Origin: a virus
DNA length: 32,168 bases
Virus record (IMG/VR): IMGVR_UViG_3300017776_000084
Location: 1 to 32,168 of that record
Direction: 5' to 3' (one strand)
Positions 28,973 to 32,168 of this stretch are shown here, one piece after another (position 1 is the first letter of the stretch; each line of letters begins with the position of its first letter). Position numbers and translations under genes: made by a program. The notes under the pieces were generated by a model. It saw nothing but the letters and a program-made list of their open reading frames with translations, did not search any database and was not told the DNA's origin.

Positions 28973-29836
28973 ATGATTATCGTAGACTTCTCTGGAATAT
29001 CAATCTCTACTGTGTTTTCACAGCCTAAATCAAATATAGACGAACATTTATTGCGTCATATGATTCTCAATTCGTTGAGAATGTACAATCTTAAATACCG
29101 TGATGAGTATGGTAAACTGATTGTTGCATGTGATGCTGGTAGCTGGCGTAAAGGTACCTTCCCCGAATACAAAGCGGCTCGTAAAAAGAATCGCGAAAGC
29201 TCTGATATGGATTGGAAATCTATCTTCGAGAGTATTAATAAAGTAAGGGATGAGATCGACGAGTTCTTGCCGTATCCTGTGGTTCAAGTAAGTAACGCTG
29301 AAGCTGACGACGTTATTGCAACCCTTGTGGAAACAACTCAAGAGTTTGGCAACCACGAAAAGGTTATGATTGTTAGTGCTGATAAGGACTTTATTCAGTT
29401 ACAAAAATATGACAATGTTCAGCAGTTCAGTCCTCTTACCAAAAAGGTTGTAAAGGATACTAACCCGCGCAAGTATCTGTTCGAGCACGTGGTTCGTGGC
29501 GACAGTGGTGACGGGGTTCCTAACGTTCTTTCACCCGATAACGTATTTGTTTCTGAATCGCGTCAAACTCCTCTCCGTGCTAAAAAGATTGAAGAATGGT
29601 ATAACGCTTCCAGTAAAGGGGACATGCAAGAGATTCTCGATGAAGAAACGTATCGTAATTACGTTCGCAACAAAAGCATGATTGACCTTTCTCAAATCCC
29701 TCAAGAGATTGCGTCAAACATTGTTGACGAGTATAATAAAAAGCAAGTCAAGCCAAATGGTAAAGTTCTTAACTATCTTATTACTCGCCGCTGCAGCCAA
29801 CTTGTTGCTTGTGCAGAAGAGTTCTTTATCAAGTGA
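28973..29836 (+). CDS. rnh: RNase H / 5'-3' exonuclease, T4 rnh type
   Basis: This FEN-family enzyme removes RNA primers and flaps from lagging-strand DNA. The 287-residue protein has the acidic metal ligands: Asp5 (IVDFSGI), Asp54 (CDAGSWRKG with Arg59 and Lys60), Glu110 and Asp112-Asp113 (AEADDVI), Asp137 and Asp139 (SADKDFIQL), and Asp177 and Asp180 (RGDSGDGVPN). The order and spacing match T4 RNase H. It starts at ATG 28973 after an early-type promoter. The next gene begins 34 bases on. There is no sign of truncation. Confidence 0.93.
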   Translation: MIIVDFSGISISTVFSQPKSNIDEHLLRHMILNSLRMYNLKYRDEYGKLIVACDAGSWRKGTFPEYKAARKKNRESSDMDWKSIFESINKVRDEIDEFLPYPVVQVSNAEADDVIATLVETTQEFGNHEKVMIVSADKDFIQLQKYDNVQQFSPLTKKVVKDTNPRKYLFEHVVRGDSGDGVPNVLSPDNVFVSESRQTPLRAKKIEEWYNASSKGDMQEILDEETYRNYVRNKSMIDLSQIPQEIASNIVDEYNKKQVKPNGKVLNYLITRRCSQLVACAEEFFIK

Positions 29837-29870
29837 GATATATAACTATAGACAACAACACAATGTCACT

Positions 29871-30323
29871 ATGAATAAAAAGACAGCAAAGAATAACAGA
29901 ACAAAGCTTCCTCATGAATTATTTGAAGCGTGCGAAGAAGCTGAAAGCGTTGCAGATCGAGTAAAGCTTTTACAAGATCACGGAACCTTTGGAATTAAAA
30001 CATTACTTCAAGCTAACTATAAAGAAGAAGTTGAGTTTGATCTTCCATCTGGAACTCCTCCTTATAGAGAAAATGCAGGAGTACCTGGGCAGCAACAACG
30101 CCATTTTGAAAAACACGTTCGTCAACTAAGACATCTTGTTAAGCAATCGCCTTTACCCGCATTTAAAAAAGAACTTACTTATATTAAGCTTCTTGAAAAC
30201 TTAGCTGCTGAAGACGCTAAGATTGTAATTGCTGTAAAAGACAAGAGCCTTAAAAGTCTTTACAAGACCCTTACTGAAGCTACTGTTCGTAAAGCCTTTC
30301 CAACACTACTCGGTGATAAGTAG
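29871..30323 (+). CDS. DUF6433-like conserved phage protein, 150 aa
   Basis: ATG 29871 gives MNKKTAKNNRTKLPHELFEA; the frame is open far upstream but that part overlaps rnh. The 150-residue protein is helical: LPHELFEACEEAESVADRVK, ALQAN-type middle, then FDLPSGTPPYRENAGVPGQQ, and a C-terminal helix VIAVKDKSLKSLYKTLTEA. It matches, from memory, a widespread family of T4-like phage proteins listed as DUF6433. Its biochemical role is not known. Five bases separate the stop from the next ATG? The gap is one base, so it is coupled to the zinc-ribbon gene. Confidence 0.75.
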   Translation: MNKKTAKNNRTKLPHELFEACEEAESVADRVKLLQDHGTFGIKTLLQANYKEEVEFDLPSGTPPYRENAGVPGQQQRHFEKHVRQLRHLVKQSPLPAFKKELTYIKLLENLAAEDAKIVIAVKDKSLKSLYKTLTEATVRKAFPTLLGDK

Positions 30324-30324
30324 A

Positions 30325-30579
30325 ATGACCTACGATTATTGTTGCGAAACTTGTGGGGAAACGTGGGAAGAAAACCATCCCATGTCCAAAAGAGATGATC
30401 CTGTTGGTGATCCTTGTCCGCACTGTGAAACCGGAAAGAAAAAACGCGGTGTGACTGCACCCGGCTTTTCATTTGATACCAAACAAACAACGATTCAAAA
30501 GGTGGGTGGTGACTGGAACTGTTTACTTAAAAAGATCCACAAGAACTCAGGTAAGAAATCTAAAATTCACCACGAGTAA
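30325..30579 (+). CDS. FmdB-type zinc-ribbon protein, 84 aa
   Basis: ATG 30325, one base after the previous stop, is used over an overlapping in-frame ATG at 30313. The 84-residue protein has the FmdB-type zinc ribbon: YDYCCETCGETW near residues 3-14 and DPCPHCETG near 29-37. A GFSFDTKQ-type middle and a basic C-terminal helix (KKIHKNSGKKSKIHHE) follow. FmdB-like proteins are small regulatory or nucleic-acid binding factors; the partner is unknown. It is part of the rnh operon. Confidence 0.8.
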   Translation: MTYDYCCETCGETWEENHPMSKRDDPVGDPCPHCETGKKKRGVTAPGFSFDTKQTTIQKVGGDWNCLLKKIHKNSGKKSKIHHE

Positions 30580-30587
30580 GCCATTAT

Positions 30588-30974
30588 ATGAAGTTGGATA
30601 AAGCACATCGTAGGTATCCAGTTCACGACTGGATTAACGTGAAAAACAGCTACTGGTACCCAGGTGATGATTACGCTGAATGGGAAAGGTGCCCAAGCTG
30701 CAACCTTATTCCTAAGCTTAGAATCACTGATGACATGCAGAGAACTGCGTGCGGGTGCTGGCGATCCGACGGTGATAGGTGGCAAGTATCTACTGAATCA
30801 AGAAGCTCTTATGTTACAAGAAAAGGATCTGACAAAGGGTATAACTATAATGCTTTAAAGGAAAACTGGAACACTTATTGCCAAACAGGTAAACTAAAAT
30901 TTAAACTAGGAACACGATTTAGATTCGGATTCATCTGGGAACCCTTATTGGGAATCGTTAGAAAACAAGGATAA
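30588..30974 (+). CDS. Zinc-ribbon-like unknown protein, 128 aa
   Basis: The 128-residue protein begins MKLDKAHRRYPVHDW and has a Cys set CPSC at about 35-38 and CGC at about 55-57 that could form one zinc site. Trp and Tyr are frequent (NSYWYPGDDYAEW, ENWNTYC). A basic beta-like C-terminus (KFKLGTRFRFGFIW) ends the protein. No family is recognised. The 8-base gap to the ClpP-like gene and shared direction place it in the rnh operon. Confidence 0.65.
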   Translation: MKLDKAHRRYPVHDWINVKNSYWYPGDDYAEWERCPSCNLIPKLRITDDMQRTACGCWRSDGDRWQVSTESRSSYVTRKGSDKGYNYNALKENWNTYCQTGKLKFKLGTRFRFGFIWEPLLGIVRKQG

Positions 30975-30981
30975 TTTAAAT

Positions 30982-31653
30982 ATGCAAAACGAAGATAACA
31001 AATCAACTGAGGCTATGGGATTGGAAGATATCTTTAGCGGAGGAAAGCAAAATAACTTTTCCGGCGAATACGGATCCCTTATGGATTTCTATTTGTTGGG
31101 TTCTATTGGCGAAGCTTCCGAATACATTGAATGGTTTCACAAGATTCGCAACGCAAGACCAACCGATATAATTAACATTCATATTAACTGCCCTGGCGGT
31201 AACCTATTTACAACTGTCCAATTTCTTCAAGTACTTAGCGAGTGTAATGCACATATTAATATGAATGTTACTGGAGCTTGTATGAGTGCTGCAACTTTAA
31301 TCTTTCTTCAAGGTGATGACTTTGTAATCAACGAACACAGCGCCTTTCTCTTTCATAACTACAGCGGCGGGATGATTGGTAAAGGTGGAGAGATGTATTC
31401 AAATGTGATACACGATCGTAAGTGGTCTGAAAAGCTTTTCCGTTCTCAATACGAAGACTTCCTTACAGCAGAAGAGATTAGCAACCTTGTTGATGATAAA
31501 GATATTTGGATGGATGCCAGCACTGTGGTTGAACGACTCCAAGCGAGGAGCGACGCTCGTGATGAAGAACTTGAAGTTGAAAAGGATGGTGTAAAAGAAA
31601 CCCCTCCTAAGAAGAAGACTACCAAGAAGAAGACTACAAAGAAAACCAAATAA
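30982..31653 (+). CDS. ClpP-like serine protease with Lys-rich tail
   Basis: The 223-residue protein has the ClpP fold signature: INCPGGNLFTTVQF (oxyanion loop), TGACMSAATLIF with the nucleophile Ser102, and AFLFHNYSGG with His125. The acidic third residue is less clear. The last 14-15 residues repeat KKTTKKK, an unusual disordered basic tail that may bind nucleic acid or membranes. T4-like marine phages often carry ClpP-like genes. The bacterial ClpP partners with Clp ATPases; no such ATPase gene is seen here, so it may use the host's or act alone. A weak AAGGA lies upstream of ATG 30982. Confidence 0.85.
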   Translation: MQNEDNKSTEAMGLEDIFSGGKQNNFSGEYGSLMDFYLLGSIGEASEYIEWFHKIRNARPTDIINIHINCPGGNLFTTVQFLQVLSECNAHINMNVTGACMSAATLIFLQGDDFVINEHSAFLFHNYSGGMIGKGGEMYSNVIHDRKWSEKLFRSQYEDFLTAEEISNLVDDKDIWMDASTVVERLQARSDARDEELEVEKDGVKETPPKKKTTKKKTTKKTK

Positions 31654-31656
31654 ATT

Positions 31657-31917
31657 ATGACACCCGCAGACTTAAACTATAGATTCAAGTATCGCCTTGC
31701 GCTTACCATTATGCTCGAAACCGGTGAAGAAATTTCCGAACAAAACGAGCCATGGGTTTTACCAATTGAATCTGAATATAAAAGAATTCAAGCTAAAGAG
31801 TCCAAGTTATCTTCACGAAACAGAAAAGATTTATCGGCGGCATACGAAGCTTTACTTGATATTAAAAAGAAAGAAGCTGCAGCTGCTGAAAAGAAAGAAG
31901 AAGAAGCAACTGCTTAA
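31657..31917 (+). CDS. Small helical unknown protein, 86 aa
   Basis: The 86-residue protein starts MTPADLNYRFKYRLALTIM and ends in a highly charged helix (DIKKKEAAAAEKKEEEA), probably a coiled coil or disordered tail. There is no recognised domain. The gap to the ClpP-like gene is three bases, so it is co-expressed. A frame offset by one gives another long open stretch here that appears to be a shadow of the A-rich codons. Confidence 0.6.
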   Translation: MTPADLNYRFKYRLALTIMLETGEEISEQNEPWVLPIESEYKRIQAKESKLSSRNRKDLSAAYEALLDIKKKEAAAAEKKEEEATA

Positions 31918-31922
31918 ATACT

Positions 31923-32141
31923 ATGAAAAAGAAAAAAACCGACATGAAGTTTGTATCCGTTTTACTGATGATGGTTACTATATTGATTATGATGATGTAT
32001 ACAATTATGTATGTTGATACTCAAGCTCGACGCATTGATACCTTGGAAGTTGAGAACATTCGACATAATGATCGTTGGGGTATCTTATCGCCGTCTATTA
32101 AGAAAAAGGAAAAACAGAACGATCTGATCTATCGACTTTAA
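31923..32141 (+). CDS. Small single-pass membrane protein, 72 aa
   Basis: ATG 31923 begins a 72-residue protein with a basic N-terminus (MKKKKTDMK) and one strong hydrophobic segment (about 10-30, rich in Met, Ile, Leu and Val), then a soluble charged tail (RRIDTLEVENIRHNDRW). It should span the inner membrane with the N-terminus inside by the positive-inside rule. No family is recognised. Its stop overlaps the next ATG by one base (TAATG), so the next gene is coupled. Confidence 0.6.
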   Translation: MKKKKTDMKFVSVLLMMVTILIMMMYTIMYVDTQARRIDTLEVENIRHNDRWGILSPSIKKKEKQNDLIYRL

Positions 32142-32168
32142 TGAAATTATACCCAGGGTTCGATTTAA
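32141..32168 (+). CDS. Start of a further gene (partial)
   Basis: ATG 32141 overlaps the stop of the membrane-protein gene and opens a frame that runs off the window after nine codons (MKLYPGFDL). Nothing more can be said about its product. The overlap mirrors the coupling seen in the rest of the operon. Confidence 0.4.

Noticed and set aside
29682-29870. N-terminal extension of the DUF6433-like protein
   Set aside because: It overlaps rnh in another frame; the family start fits ATG 29871.
32150-32168. GGTTCGATT at the right edge as a tRNA T-arm
   Set aside because: No acceptor or anticodon arms are visible, and the bases fit codons of the partial gene starting at 32141.
1-32168. Minus-strand open frames across the window
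   Set aside because: All overlap well-supported + strand genes, have no own promoter pattern, and read as low-quality Ser/Leu/Phe-rich shadows.

Overview
The window is a densely packed, one-strand (all +) stretch of a lytic, T4-like myovirus genome, AT-leaning and most like the marine T4-superfamily phages (cyano-, pelagi- and related phages). The basis is gene content: a T4 gene 42-type dCMP hydroxymethylase, UvsX next to a gp41-type helicase, T4-type RNase H, class I NrdB/NrdA, a 2OG-Fe(II) oxygenase, a ClpP-like protease, and a long set of virion-associated 'accessory' proteins typical of marine T4-like phages. No integrase, tRNA, CRISPR array or IS element was seen. The bacterial host cannot be fixed from this sequence. 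No gap exceeds 300 bases; the longest non-coding stretch (about 145 bases, 23449-23593) holds a promoter and a structured leader.

Layout. 1-936: the end of one gene with C-ending codons and four tiny unknown genes. 977-6884: a tight block that reads as a cytosine hypermodification locus: dCMP hydroxymethylase, DUF1599/Nmad1-like protein, dCMP deaminase, GT-B-like glycosyltransferase, HAD phosphatase, nucleotidyltransferase-kinase fusion, and a C5-cytosine methyltransferase homologue with its motifs intact. 6927-9750: recombination and replication (UvsX, small protein, gp41 helicase). 9800-23448: a late module of large multi-domain proteins. Most start with a short peptide resembling the T4 capsid-targeting sequence (MKTYQEFIAEA-type, ending in [I/L]-x-E), and several carry more [I/L]-x-E sites between domains. 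Domains include an AAA-type ATPase, a nuclease-like fold, a cupin, a HiPIP-like Cys protein, a blue-copper-like cupredoxin, an ATP-grasp plus retropepsin-like fusion, a ligase-like protein and an NMNAT-like nucleotidyltransferase. 23594-32168: a 2OG oxygenase, conserved unknowns, ribonucleotide reductase, zinc-ribbon proteins, a GIY-YIG-like protein, RNase H and a ClpP-like protease.

Regulation is unusually legible. Seven host-type promoters share TTTACA, exactly 17 bases, and TATAAT. They precede gene 42, the DUF1599 gene, uvsX, a metallopeptidase, the oxygenase, nrdB and rnh. T4 late-type TATAAATA boxes sit just before the late-module genes. Both promoter classes place the predicted transcription start at or within a few bases of many ATGs, and Shine-Dalgarno sequences are mostly absent, so leaderless or very short-leader translation looks common.

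Two systems stand out. The first is a self-contained hydroxymethyl-dC plus sugar pathway that nevertheless includes a C5-methyltransferase homologue. The second is a set of predicted head-targeted, possibly protease-processed enzymes that may be packaged and delivered with the DNA. Both are inferences from motifs and gene order. Family names were assigned from memory without any database search.
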